Assembly (NCBI GenBank): GCA_000803105.1
Contig: JTDA01000001.1
Span: 124,001 to 188,000, forward strand
Direction: 5' to 3'
Source of the DNA: Coprobacter secundus
GTDB lineage: Bacteria; Bacteroidota; Bacteroidia; Bacteroidales; Coprobacteraceae
Length of the DNA: 64,000 nt
In this document: positions 1-9,509 of the stretch, in pieces
Numbering within the stretch: position 1 is the first letter of the stretch
How the letters are laid out: the number at the start of each line of letters is the position of its first letter
The notes under the pieces: model-generated
Databases searched by the model: none
The model's input: the letters and a program-made list of their open reading frames with translations, nothing else
What the model was told of the DNA's origin: nothing
Position numbers and translations under genes: made by a program

Positions 1-1851
1 TCCGGCAATACCACCTTTGGTAGGAAGAGTCTCGGAGAGTGCCGACACGCTGCCAGTATTGTAACAATTGGAAAGCGTCCCTGTATTAACATAACCCAAT
101 ATACCACCTACGTACCTGCTTCCGGTCTGGGTCGTTTTCAAAAGTATGTCCCCTCGGTTATAGCAATTTTTTACCGAAGGATTACTCACACCATAACCCA
201 ATATGCCACCGGCCTGCGAAGTACCCGTCACGTTTCCTTTATTGTAGCAGTTGTATATCGATGTGGCATTGGCATATGCCACGATACCTCCACACACTCC
301 TCCCACGAGGATATTGCTTTCTCCATCGACCCCAAGGTTAGAAATAGTTCCTCCCAGAGTATATCCCCATATTCCGTTCGATGTGTACAAGTCATCATTA
401 CGACCTATTTTCAGATTGAGTATACGGTGTCCACCTCCGTCAAAATGTCCCTTGAAAGGGCGATTGTTCGACATAGTCATATACCAACCTATCGGTAACC
501 AGTTATGGCTGTTCAGATCAAGATCGTTTATCATTTTGAAATATTTGTTTTCATAGGTATTTCCCTGATATACTTGTTCGGAGAGGTAAACCATTTCTCC
601 GGGATGAGAAATGAGAATAGGATTGTTTTTTGAGGATCCTTTCCCGTCCGACTCGTCTATTTTCTTCACTACACCGTTCCATTTGCCGTTAGGCAAGAGG
701 TATTGCCATTCCGAAGGCGTAGTTGCCGTAGCATAGTCTGTAATACGGTGGAAAGTCATAAAATTGGAATTGTGATAATTGTCAGCACCGCCCATCCCGT
801 CATCGTACGAAGTACGGGAAACGAAGAGAATGTCATCCCCATCAAAAATAAAATCGACATACTGAAAACCGACGTTTTCAATGTCTGTACTCGCAAGTAC
901 TATCGCTCTTACCTCCCACTCTTCAAGATCATAAGAGGAGGTAAGTGCGAGAATACTACGCATACCACCTGCCGAAACATTATTGTTTTGCAGCACATCG
1001 GGTACATAGTTGGCAAGCGACCAATAACGGTCAGTCACGGGATCGTACCTAATGTTGAATTTCGAAGCTCCGCCCCAAAACTGTATCTTACGCGCTGAAC
1101 CTTCTTCTATTTTATTATCAGATTCGAGGGAGTAATATCCGGCATATATGCCTTCTATGCTGGCAAGCCGGGATATTCCTTTTATTTTGCCGTCACGGCC
1201 CATAACTGCATTGGATTCGAGCCAACCCGTTCCATCAATCCATGCCGGTTTGGCTATTTCGTCAGACACTGTCCAACTCTCTTTTTTCATAAGATCAGCA
1301 TCTTGTGGAGCCGAAATAATAAATGACCTGTTCCCAGACATCCACTTGTTCCCTGTATCTTCACCGTGATGTTCGTATGCTTTATATATACGGTTATTGG
1401 CAAACATCACGGGTGTCGAAGATCCATGACAGCTTCCGGGTATAAGTATCGTCGGAGCCGACCAGGTAGATCCTTTGTCAGTAGAACAACGGATAACAAA
1501 ATTGGCCCCATTACTTGTATCAGCGCCCATAAGATAAAGTTTCCCGTTGTGGACAAACAGTCCTGACCATACAGCACCTAGTACTGTTGCTTTATAGGAC
1601 CAATACTGTCCGTTATCACGTGATATAAATATATCGGTCCTGTTCGCTATACTGTTATCGCTAAATACGTCATTAGATGCAATAAGCTCTCCAGTAGGCA
1701 GTTTTGCAATACTAGGCGTTCCTCTGTATATACCACTCGATTTGGGACTATGCACGACCGGTACACCTGGAACCATAGGAAACAGATCGGACGATTGAGC
1801 CTGTACCAGCAGGGGAAACGCCATCATTAAAAACAATAATCTTTTTACCAT
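1..1851 (-). CDS. Sialidase-fold protein fused to GLUG repeats (3' end outside window)
   Basis: The reading frame is open from an ATG at 1851 to the left edge, about 617 codons, so the C-terminus is missing. Residues 1-19 form a signal peptide ending in LVQAQ. The next ~390 residues are a BNR/sialidase-fold propeller with Asp-boxes such as SRDNGQYW and STDKGSTW. They closely parallel the separate protein at 7735-8904, sharing the N-terminal motif FPMVPGVP and the segment GMGGxDNxHNSN. From about residue 410 the protein changes to GLUG-type repeats (GGILGY, GGIAG, NCYNxG), as in the protein at 1995-3308. The sialidase RIP arginine motif is replaced by GTPSI, so classical sialidase activity is doubtful. 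It is the last gene seen of the leftward glycan operon, and a hairpin separates it from the gene upstream. Function is inferred: a secreted glycan-active or glycan-binding protein. Confidence 0.85.
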   Translation of the reverse strand, partial: MVKRLLFLMMAFPLLVQAQSSDLFPMVPGVPVVHSPKSSGIYRGTPSIAKLPTGELIASNDVFSDNSIANRTDIFISRDNGQYWSYKATVLGAVWSGLFVHNGKLYLMGADTSNGANFVIRCSTDKGSTWSAPTILIPGSCHGSSTPVMFANNRIYKAYEHHGEDTGNKWMSGNRSFIISAPQDADLMKKESWTVSDEIAKPAWIDGTGWLESNAVMGRDGKIKGISRLASIEGIYAGYYSLESDNKIEEGSARKIQFWGGASKFNIRYDPVTDRYWSLANYVPDVLQNNNVSAGGMRSILALTSSYDLEEWEVRAIVLASTDIENVGFQYVDFIFDGDDILFVSRTSYDDGMGGADNYHNSNFMTFHRITDYATATTPSEWQYLLPNGKWNGVVKKIDESDGKGSSKNNPILISHPGEMVYLSEQVYQGNTYENKYFKMINDLDLNSHNWLPIGWYMTMSNNRPFKGHFDGGGHRILNLKIGRNDDLYTSNGIWGYTLGGTISNLGVDGESNILVGGVCGGIVAYANATSIYNCYNKGNVTGTSQAGGILGYGVSNPSVKNCYNRGDILLKTTQTGSRYVGGILGYVNTGTLSNCYNTGSVSALSETLPTKGGIAG

Positions 1852-1942
1852 ACAATTTTTATTACGGATTTTTCAGCCGGTTTTAAATCTTACAAGGAAA
1901 TTCTAAACAAGCTTTTCAATTTTCAGGACTCTTACCCAGCAA

Positions 1943-1982
1943 ATAAGATGCGAAAAACCGTGTACGGCTTTTCGCATCTTAT
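1943..1982 (-). terminator. Hairpin terminator after the GLUG protein gene
   Basis: A perfect 14-bp stem, ATAAGATGCGAAAA / TTTTCGCATCTTAT, continues inward as CCG/CGG. It begins 13 bases after the stop codon of the gene ending at 1995. It likely terminates, or partly attenuates, the long leftward operon before the last gene. Confidence 0.7.
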
Positions 1983-1994
1983 ACAGATAAGTTT

Positions 1995-3308
1995 TTATTT
2001 GATAACGAAACGTTGTGTCTTTTCACCATCAACAGTAATCAAGCGACAGAAATAAATTCCCGACTGATAATCAGCTGCATTTACAGTAAATACGTGATTC
2101 CCAGCTTCGAGTACTCCATCATATACCAAAGCTACCAACTGTCCAAAAGTATTGTAAAGAGACAAATTCACTTTACCGGTCACCACCATAGATACAGGTA
2201 TGCAGGAAACTCCGGTTACAGGATTAGGGGCTACAGAACCTAGTATGTTCACATCGGCTTCGGCCCTATTTACCGAAGTTATTCCGTTTACTTCCCAGTT
2301 CAATATGGGTAAACCGTAATTTATCATATCAGCATCAGCAACCCACTTCACTGGATCCTGATCATTATTTATCGTAAGGATAAAATCGGGAGCAAGCATA
2401 TTTGCCTCTGTGATAGCCGTGCCATAGCTATTTCCGTTCGCTACGCTGCTGGTGGCATAGTAACTGTTTATCGGCTGACGTGTAGTCTGGAATGTTCCAG
2501 TTATACCGCCCCATGTATTTGCAGGAATAGAACCATTAACGCTGACATCTCCGAAATTGTAGCAATTGGTAATCCATGCTGTTGTGGTCTGACCCATTAT
2601 TCCACCGACCGCTCTATTGGAAGTCGCATTTGCAGTGATCTTCACTGCACCCATATTATAGCAGTTTATTACATCTACACTGGGGCTTACGCAATATGCT
2701 GCGATTCCTCCTACATAGCTAGTCCCATCGATACTTGCCTTATTATAACATTGTGCAATAGTTACTCCTGCACCCCACGCTACAAAGGCCGCCACAGAAC
2801 CTGTTCCTTTGATACTTCCGCTCTCGATTCCCAGATTCTTGATATAACGTGCACCTCGTTCCGATCCCTGTACTGCTCCAAAAAGCGCATAGGAAGAGAT
2901 GTTGGAAGTTCCCGTACCGGATGCTGCCGGAATCAAAATATCTTTCGAGATGACGAGATTACTGATAATATGCCCGTTTCCGTCAAAGCTTCCTCCGAAA
3001 TGACGGTTATAGGCATTGGTCAGGTGCCAGCCTATAGGAGTCCATTCGTTACCATCGAGGTCTATGTCTGTAGTCAGTTTGAAAAACTTTCCATCGTAGA
3101 GGTTCGGATCATTGATATCGTTGACCTGTTGTGCAAGATAAGCGAGCTGTGCTCCGGAATTGATAAGTATTGGATTTTCAGCCGATTCTCCGGCATTGTT
3201 ATCTGTACTGAACGGAGTTACCGATCCGTCCCAATAATCAGTTTGTTGGGCCATCGATACTGATACCAACATAAAAAACGCTGCAAAAAAAGTACTTAAT
3301 CGCTTCAT
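1995..3308 (-). CDS. GLUG-motif secreted protein with T9SS sorting domain
   Basis: A 437-residue protein with a signal peptide (MKRLSTFFAAFFMLVSVSMAQ region). A conserved segment follows in which a list-like NPILI motif precedes a predicted beta-helix-like core. The core contains GLUG-type repeats such as GGIAAY, GGIMGQ and GGITG alternating with NCYNxG. The last ~75 residues form a T9SS type-A sorting domain: PNPVTG, a central GQLVAL strand, and the end QSGIYFCRL...QRFVIK. It is therefore expected to cross the outer membrane by T9SS and be attached or released at the surface. GLUG repeats are common in bacterial surface and adhesive proteins; no enzyme activity can be assigned. The repeat part resembles the C-terminal half of the partial protein at 1-1851. 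Confidence 0.88.
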   Translation of the reverse strand: MKRLSTFFAAFFMLVSVSMAQQTDYWDGSVTPFSTDNNAGESAENPILINSGAQLAYLAQQVNDINDPNLYDGKFFKLTTDIDLDGNEWTPIGWHLTNAYNRHFGGSFDGNGHIISNLVISKDILIPAASGTGTSNISSYALFGAVQGSERGARYIKNLGIESGSIKGTGSVAAFVAWGAGVTIAQCYNKASIDGTSYVGGIAAYCVSPSVDVINCYNMGAVKITANATSNRAVGGIMGQTTTAWITNCYNFGDVSVNGSIPANTWGGITGTFQTTRQPINSYYATSSVANGNSYGTAITEANMLAPDFILTINNDQDPVKWVADADMINYGLPILNWEVNGITSVNRAEADVNILGSVAPNPVTGVSCIPVSMVVTGKVNLSLYNTFGQLVALVYDGVLEAGNHVFTVNAADYQSGIYFCRLITVDGEKTQRFVIK

Positions 3309-3349
3309 GATTCAAAAGTATTAAATTATTAATAGTGATTTTTTTATAT

Positions 3350-5569
3350 CTACCGGCTGAAAAAAGTTTCCATCCGAGAATAATATTTTTTATAAATACG
3401 TGCGGCCTCTACCGTTTCATTACCAACAGGCTCATCGGAATAGGACATGGGAGTATTGACCCATTTCCACTCCCAGTCTTTTATATACTTATCAAAGCTG
3501 CCAAAATCAGGTTGTGTATTGTTACGTCGGGCGTCATCGAGGAAATTGAAAAATTCTTGCCAGCGCGGTCTGTAATAGTTTTCGAGCATTCCCGACCACA
3601 AACGCCATGAGTAGTCGTGTATTTTGCTATCTTTTCCTCCCCACGTAGTAATGAGATTTTTGGCATTTTTTTCATATAGTTTTACTTCGTCCGCATTAGT
3701 CCCCCATTTTTTTGCGGCATTGACCCATGTTCCCAATAAGAACTCTTTACGAGTGGCCAGCAGTTTATCCATATCGCTAATTATTTCGAGAAATTCCACC
3801 GAACGTTTTTCGTATTCTTTGTAATTTTTTTTACGATAAGCGATGGAAAACAGTTGTTGCACCGAATCGGCATAGTTTGCCATCACCTGACGAGTTACGT
3901 CGACTAGATCGTAACGAAAACCGTCGCTTCCGGCAAACTGTTGCGCACAGTCCATCAGATTTTTCCAGGCTGGCAATAGTTCTTTCGTCGCATAAGGTTT
4001 ATGTGTCTCGGTCCAATTGTTGTCCTTATTAAAGGTCGGACGGCCTGCAATGATGGAAGCTGTAGGACCTCCATGTTCTTTTCCTCCTGAATATACGGTA
4101 CGGTAAAGAATATTCCACGCAGCATCGATACGTGGATCACTACCACCGTACCTACGTCGGGTATAATCTCTCAGCCAAGCTTTTACATCAATAGCTTCGG
4201 TACGCCATATATTGTCAAGCATCATCTCGTATATTACTGGATTTTGTTCTATGGCTTCAGGTGTAAGCCCTATGCCCTTGAGATTTCCGGCAGCAGGATC
4301 ATGAAGTGCCTGTGACGGACCATTGGCTATCTCATCCATACGTCCGTACATGAGGTTATTTCCTCCGAAATTATTGAGCATACACCAAAGCCATTGTTTC
4401 CCGTAAAAGGCATTTTTCTTTTTCCATGCCGGACGGCATTCAGTCCAGAGATCGAGAACGATCATACGATCGTCGGGTATGGCATTGAGTAGGGCTTGTG
4501 TCTGGGTTGGTCCCCAGAATCCCGAACCGCTGTATACGAATATCCATCCTTGCATTACCCATTTTGCCTGAGGATCGGCCTGCGTCATCGCACCGAATAT
4601 TTTTTTGCTTATATCGTTGAGATAGGTACTGTCATTCGTTGGCGGCTTGTTTTCGTTGAACGTGTCCGATGAATAATAATGGTTGGTTCCGTATGTTTTT
4701 ATCATCTCGGTCAGGAAAGAGGCTCCTATTTTTTCAAACATGGGATCGGAAGGGTCGAGCACATATACTTCAGGATAATCTACCCATTTGGTTTTCTTCA
4801 CTTTTGCCTGCGGAAATTTTTTCACAAATGCAGGCGGCACGTGTCCCGTAAAGGCAGGAAGTATAGGTATCATTCCGAAAGAGCGCTCGCGTTCCAATAT
4901 CTTTTTCTGCAATTCTTCATGGCTCTCCATCCAACTCCGTGGCAGAGGACCGCCCCAACCGTCGAGGTTACCCATCCAGAACCAATTGAAATAAGCAGGA
5001 CCACTAAAAAAAGTCGAAAGGTCTTTTTCTGTGAATCCCAATCTTTTATACACCCTATCCCAAATGATATTCTGTCCAGTAAGTGCCAGCGGCATATTAA
5101 TTCCGTTAAGTGCCATGAAATCGATCTCTTTTTCCCAGCGTTCCCAATCCCACCAACTCATACTATAATTGAATGTACAATAATTGAAATAATAACGGTA
5201 AGTATAGGGTGTCTCTTTTACTACTTTTTTTTCGACACGAGGAAGTTCTCCCGGTAAATTTATATTCCGGCTGTGCCAGTCGATCTGACATTTTCCGTAC
5301 TCGCGTAAGTAATGGTTCAAAGCACTCGCGATAGCGACTCCGGATGTTCCGCGCAAAACGATCTTATCTCCTACGCTCTCTATCTCGAAATAGTCTTTTT
5401 CACTCTTTTCGACATGCCGAACCTCAAATGAGGAAGAATGACTTGGCAACAATCTCTCTATAAGGCCTTTTACGGCTTTCTCCTGCTGTATGTCGCGCGC
5501 CTGTCCCCATTGAGCACATAACAGAAACAGAGACAACAAGCATATTCCTATATTTTTAAATTTATTCAT
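3350..5569 (-). CDS. Alpha-N-acetylglucosaminidase (GH89)
   Basis: A 739-residue secreted enzyme resembling human NAGLU and bacterial GH89. It has a signal peptide (residues 1-24), an N-terminal alpha/beta domain (to ~115), then the TIM barrel, opened by the hallmark YYFNYCTFNYSMSWWDWERW at about 127-146. The motif DTFNENKPP carries the probable acid/base Glu306, and TPEAIEQN carries the probable nucleophile Glu438. Their spacing (132) is close to that of human E316/E446 (130). A helical C-terminal domain follows. Length and motifs are complete, so it should be active. GH89 removes terminal alpha-linked GlcNAc, as found on gastric-type mucin O-glycans or heparan fragments. It sits 26 bases downstream of the six-hairpin gene in the same operon, which supports a host-glycan target (inference). 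Confidence 0.95.
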   Translation of the reverse strand: MNKFKNIGICLLSLFLLCAQWGQARDIQQEKAVKGLIERLLPSHSSSFEVRHVEKSEKDYFEIESVGDKIVLRGTSGVAIASALNHYLREYGKCQIDWHSRNINLPGELPRVEKKVVKETPYTYRYYFNYCTFNYSMSWWDWERWEKEIDFMALNGINMPLALTGQNIIWDRVYKRLGFTEKDLSTFFSGPAYFNWFWMGNLDGWGGPLPRSWMESHEELQKKILERERSFGMIPILPAFTGHVPPAFVKKFPQAKVKKTKWVDYPEVYVLDPSDPMFEKIGASFLTEMIKTYGTNHYYSSDTFNENKPPTNDSTYLNDISKKIFGAMTQADPQAKWVMQGWIFVYSGSGFWGPTQTQALLNAIPDDRMIVLDLWTECRPAWKKKNAFYGKQWLWCMLNNFGGNNLMYGRMDEIANGPSQALHDPAAGNLKGIGLTPEAIEQNPVIYEMMLDNIWRTEAIDVKAWLRDYTRRRYGGSDPRIDAAWNILYRTVYSGGKEHGGPTASIIAGRPTFNKDNNWTETHKPYATKELLPAWKNLMDCAQQFAGSDGFRYDLVDVTRQVMANYADSVQQLFSIAYRKKNYKEYEKRSVEFLEIISDMDKLLATRKEFLLGTWVNAAKKWGTNADEVKLYEKNAKNLITTWGGKDSKIHDYSWRLWSGMLENYYRPRWQEFFNFLDDARRNNTQPDFGSFDKYIKDWEWKWVNTPMSYSDEPVGNETVEAARIYKKYYSRMETFFSR

Positions 5570-5595
5570 CTTCTTTTGTTTTTAAATAAAATTGT

Positions 5596-7728
5596 TTATT
5601 TCATCGGCCGAAGCATCCACAGTGATTCTTCAAATTCTTTTTCCATTTCTATATTTTTCGTCAGATTCCAGTAACTCGTATTTTTATCCACAAGTACCAT
5701 CGTACTTACAATCCACGACTGTATCCATCCTGTAAGGGTACACCATACGCCCCACTCTTCGTCGGCATTCGACCCCCAATAATCCCAGCGTTTATAATCG
5801 AATCCCCTAAACCAAGCTCCGTCCAAGTCCTTGTGCGTATCGCTTTTTACCTGAATTCTCACCAAAAAATCGGCCAATTTCCCAACAGCTTTTTTATGTT
5901 CAGGGTTTCCCGTCACGTGAGCGGCTTCATTCAGAGCGAAAAATGCAAAATTGGACGTATACAACAAGTCCGATGTAGGGTCTCCGTTTTTAGATATAAG
6001 GGATGCTTCATATTTACCGTAATCGTCATTTGACAAGGTCGCACCTGCCTGTCCCATGCTGTTTTCACCGATTTCTTCCTGTATCGCTCCGTTTTCCTGC
6101 TGAAACTTCAGCAACTCACTTACCATGAAATCGAGCCATTTCCGGTGAAGAGGGGTATCGTCTACTTTTACCAGCCATGCCAACGGCAAGATCATACGGG
6201 CTTTTTCTTCCTGAAAACTATTAGTCCACTTCCAAAGTTTAGGATATGCATCCATTGTTATTTTAATGGCCGTCCGAGCCTTCTCCAATAAGGGTTTATA
6301 TCCGGTTTTATCATACAACCACAAGTAACAGGCCCATGACCAGGATTCGAAATGGGGATGGGGACTGATAAAGGTTCTCTTGTTGTAATATTCCCACCCA
6401 TTGTTGAGTATTTCATTCTCCGACAGGCGGTTTCCTATAAAACCTTCCCTGCTCGACAAGCGGAAATTAGCAAGAATAGTTTCTACAATCCTCTTGTTCC
6501 ATGTCGTATCGTTAAGATAGGCTACCGCCCCGAGCGATCCCAATAATGCCCTAGCGTGATCGTCATTATAAAAGAGATAAGGGGCGGTATCCGCCCATCC
6601 CAACAGAGCATAGACGGGACTGCATCTTTCATTTCTAAGTCCTTTTCTGGCATTGGATGTAAAAAAGAGAAAATCCAGAAGATTACGGCTTACTTTGTCA
6701 TAACCGTTCTTATTTCCATAGGTCGAAGCGGCAGCCAACGCAAAAGCTGTTTCTCCCTGAACGTCATTTCTTATCATATAACGAATATCCTGCGTACCGT
6801 CTGCATGAACATTGGAAACATGCCCTTCAAGAACTCCAAACGACCCATCGCCTACCGGCCAGTCGGACGGTATCGGATCTCCGATAGGGTGTGTCCCGTC
6901 TCCAGCAATTTTTACCACTTCAGGATACCAAGAGGGATGAATGAGAAATTTTGCATTGAAAAACCAGTCGCTTCCTTTTCGAATCGATATTTTCCTGGCA
7001 GAAGAGGGTAAACTCTCTTTTTCGGCATACATAGGTTCCAGATCGGTAGTCCAATTCTTGAATTCGAGAGTGTCGCCTGTGAGCCAACCGACAATACTTT
7101 CCCAAACCGTTTTCCATGCATCCGATGGTCTATAACTTGCCTTCTTGAAATTAGTAAGGCATGTAGTAGATACCAATACATTTCCTTCCTGAAAAAGTAA
7201 TGGATAGGTTGTTGTATTAGATAAACCAAAATCAGCCCTGTCATATCCGGCGACTTTAGCATATAACATTATCGGACGAAGATTATCTTTCTTTACCGGA
7301 ATTACATGGCAACTGCTGAGCCCTAAAATAGCTAATTCATGGAAACTTCCCATAAAAAAACGGGGTGAGGTGATTACCACTCTTTCCAGTTTTCCGAGAT
7401 AATTATCCTGACAGACTTCAACACCGGGAACAAATTCGGGATATTCTATGTATAGCTTGATATTTTTACGCTTTGCTTTTTCATACAACGCATTGTCGAC
7501 CTGAGTGCGAACAACAGGATACGACATGGCTGTAATTATCACAGCTGAACCATCTTCTGCTTTTTCAACAGCCTCGTCCGGAGAGATAAAATGCTTTATT
7601 TTATACCCTTCCTTACTCAGCAGCATAAAAAGGTCATTGGTCTTTTCCCCGTTGAAATACAAAGTATTCCGGGCTCCAACTGACACAGGAAAGAGCAGTA
7701 TCAAAAATATGATTATCTTTCGTTTCAT
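5596..7728 (-). CDS. Secreted GATase-like / six-hairpin protein of unknown function
   Basis: A 710-residue protein with a signal peptide (MKRKIIIFLILLFPVSVGA). Residues ~20-200 look like a Rossmann-type glutamine-amidotransferase or beta-galactosidase-trimerisation fold, with alternating strands such as SAVIITAMSYPVV and IKLYIEYPEFVPG. From about 280 onward the sequence is rich in aromatic, Trp-containing helices (WSWACYLWLYDKTGY, WKWTNSFQEEKARM, DFLVRIQ), typical of an (alpha/alpha)6 six-hairpin glycosidase or lyase domain. I cannot name a CAZy family. It lies between the sialidase-fold and GH89 genes with only short gaps, so it probably acts on the same glycan. Catalytic residues are not identified; candidates are acidic residues in the toroid. 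Confidence 0.8.
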   Translation of the reverse strand: MKRKIIIFLILLFPVSVGARNTLYFNGEKTNDLFMLLSKEGYKIKHFISPDEAVEKAEDGSAVIITAMSYPVVRTQVDNALYEKAKRKNIKLYIEYPEFVPGVEVCQDNYLGKLERVVITSPRFFMGSFHELAILGLSSCHVIPVKKDNLRPIMLYAKVAGYDRADFGLSNTTTYPLLFQEGNVLVSTTCLTNFKKASYRPSDAWKTVWESIVGWLTGDTLEFKNWTTDLEPMYAEKESLPSSARKISIRKGSDWFFNAKFLIHPSWYPEVVKIAGDGTHPIGDPIPSDWPVGDGSFGVLEGHVSNVHADGTQDIRYMIRNDVQGETAFALAAASTYGNKNGYDKVSRNLLDFLFFTSNARKGLRNERCSPVYALLGWADTAPYLFYNDDHARALLGSLGAVAYLNDTTWNKRIVETILANFRLSSREGFIGNRLSENEILNNGWEYYNKRTFISPHPHFESWSWACYLWLYDKTGYKPLLEKARTAIKITMDAYPKLWKWTNSFQEEKARMILPLAWLVKVDDTPLHRKWLDFMVSELLKFQQENGAIQEEIGENSMGQAGATLSNDDYGKYEASLISKNGDPTSDLLYTSNFAFFALNEAAHVTGNPEHKKAVGKLADFLVRIQVKSDTHKDLDGAWFRGFDYKRWDYWGSNADEEWGVWCTLTGWIQSWIVSTMVLVDKNTSYWNLTKNIEMEKEFEESLWMLRPMK

Positions 7729-7734
7729 AACACA

Positions 7735-8904
7735 TTATTTGTTTTCCAGCAGATACCGAAATTTTTTTGGTGTCTTTGCTGATTTATAGTTTTTGATACG
7801 ATGGAAAGTCATATAATTGGAATTATGGGCATTGTCTGAACCTCCCATTCCATCTTCATACCCAGTGCGGCAGGCAACTATGATGTCTTCTCCGTCAAAT
7901 AACCAATCCACATACTGAAATCCGTGATAAGTGACATTATCGCTTGCTAAAATTATGGCATTGAGCTTCCAATCTTTGAGGTTTTCGGAAGAGATGAGCG
8001 CCAATACGCTGCGCATACCTCCAGCCCTCATTTTCGGCTTTCTCAGCACATCGGGCGGATAGTTGGCGAGAGACCAATAACGTTTGGTTTTTTCATCCCA
8101 ACGGATATTGAATTTTGTAGCTCCTCCGAGGAAATTGATTGTTCCTATAGATGTTATATCGACAGTTGTGTCATTGATAAGGGAGTAATACCCAGCAATC
8201 AGTCCCGATTCGTTAGCGACACGGGTAATTCCTTTTATCTTACCATCGGGTCCCATTACAGCATTGGTTTCGAGCCATCCGGTACCATCCATCGAAGCGG
8301 GCTTCACAATTTCATCACTGTAGAGCCAATTATCGGGATCAGTCAAATCAGAAGCTACAGGGGCTGACATCACAAAAGAGCGGTTTCCCGACATCCAGCG
8401 TTTCCCAGTATCTTTACCCAAATGGTCATAACCTTTGTATACACGGCCCCCAGCGAAAACTACAGGCGTAGAAGAACCATGATAATGCCCTTCTTTCAGA
8501 ATAGAGGCTTGCGTCCAAGTTTTGCCCTCGTCATACGATTTTCGTATAGCCAAATTCCTGTTCGATCCTTTTACACCCAACAGATATAATGTATCATTTA
8601 TATTGAAAAGTCCTGCCCAAAAAGTGTCATCTACTTCTGACAGGAAGTGCCAGTTTTTTCCTTTATCGGAGGAGCGGTATACGTGAACGATATCAGACTT
8701 ACAGGAAGGTCCGAAAAAATCGTGTGATGCAATAAAATCACCTCCGGGCATCTTTACAATACTGGGTGTACCTATGTATTTTCCACTGCTTTTAGGCGAG
8801 TGCACTATGGGTACACCAGGTACCATGGGAAACTGTTTCGACAACTGGGCAACTGCCAACGCCGGTAAAAAAGTTACAAGGAGAATTATTTTTTTCAGTG
8901 ACAT
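7735..8904 (-). CDS. Sialidase-fold (BNR/Asp-box) secreted protein
   Basis: A 389-residue protein with a signal peptide (through AVAQ). It has a six-bladed-propeller signature with Asp-boxes SSDKGKNW and SYDEGKTW. It would normally be annotated as exo-alpha-sialidase or sialidase family. The arginine-bearing RIP motif near the N-terminus is missing; the site reads YIGTPSI. Cleavage of sialic acid is therefore uncertain and another glycan specificity is possible. It is a clear paralogue of the N-terminal half of the partial gene at 1-1851. It is separated by 6 bases from the next gene and by 12 from the preceding lipoprotein, so it is co-transcribed. Confidence 0.87.
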   Translation of the reverse strand: MSLKKIILLVTFLPALAVAQLSKQFPMVPGVPIVHSPKSSGKYIGTPSIVKMPGGDFIASHDFFGPSCKSDIVHVYRSSDKGKNWHFLSEVDDTFWAGLFNINDTLYLLGVKGSNRNLAIRKSYDEGKTWTQASILKEGHYHGSSTPVVFAGGRVYKGYDHLGKDTGKRWMSGNRSFVMSAPVASDLTDPDNWLYSDEIVKPASMDGTGWLETNAVMGPDGKIKGITRVANESGLIAGYYSLINDTTVDITSIGTINFLGGATKFNIRWDEKTKRYWSLANYPPDVLRKPKMRAGGMRSVLALISSENLKDWKLNAIILASDNVTYHGFQYVDWLFDGEDIIVACRTGYEDGMGGSDNAHNSNYMTFHRIKNYKSAKTPKKFRYLLENK

Positions 8905-8916
8905 AAAATTCTAAAT

Positions 8917-9471
8917 TTATTTGGGTTCGAAAATAAACATCGTTAGACTCAATGCGGAATTAAGTTCATAACGCGTGGGATTGGTAATGCGCAACGGCAA
9001 TATATAACGGTTTCCTTCTACAAAAAAAGGATCAGTGGCAAGCAGTTCTTTTTTTACAAGGAGTTTTACCGAAGATTCTCTCTCTCCATCATTCAGGGAT
9101 ATTCTCCCAGGTACATCATAATATGCTGCCGGCAAAAGGCGTGCTGTCTTATATATATTGTAAGCTGCCGGAGGATTGACTCCTCCCGCTATTTCTATCG
9201 CCCGATCCAAGGTATCAGGGTATACTTCGAGGTCTACGCTTACACTTTTCAGTTCTTCAAGTCCGCTACGATAGAGTCCGACTACAACCGAAACATCTCC
9301 GGCCGCTGCTTTATCAACACTTACCGTATAGTTGATATCGGTCCCTCCCGATTGTATGACGGCCTGGGGCATATACAACTTCGAGATTCCCCACAGTACG
9401 TCCTTATCGGCTTTTTCACAAGCAATGAATGTTGAGGCTAACAGGAGGGCTGCACATAATTTAATCTTCAT
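8917..9471 (-). CDS. DUF1735-type lipoprotein of the glycan locus
   Basis: A 184-residue lipoprotein with the lipobox STFIAC (Cys18). The rest is one beta-sandwich domain resembling the DUF1735 / BT_3987-like N-terminal family: YxPQAVIQSGG near the start, then VSVDLEVYPDTLDRAI, and near the end YILPLRITNPTRYELN. Such proteins lie just downstream of SusD and are thought to be surface glycan-binding proteins. It is 38 bases from SusD and 12 from the sialidase-fold gene. It has only one domain, so it is a minimal surface glycan-binding protein candidate. Confidence 0.8.
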   Translation of the reverse strand: MKIKLCAALLLASTFIACEKADKDVLWGISKLYMPQAVIQSGGTDINYTVSVDKAAAGDVSVVVGLYRSGLEELKSVSVDLEVYPDTLDRAIEIAGGVNPPAAYNIYKTARLLPAAYYDVPGRISLNDGERESSVKLLVKKELLATDPFFVEGNRYILPLRITNPTRYELNSALSLTMFIFEPK

Positions 9472-9509
9472 AACTACAAGTTTTATTTTGTGTTTATTGT
9501 TATCTTTTC

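Noticed and set aside
251..1566. Several forward-strand open frames of 66-131 codons
   Set aside because: They lie opposite the partial sialidase/GLUG gene, have no family match and no promoter; they are shadows of the minus-strand gene.
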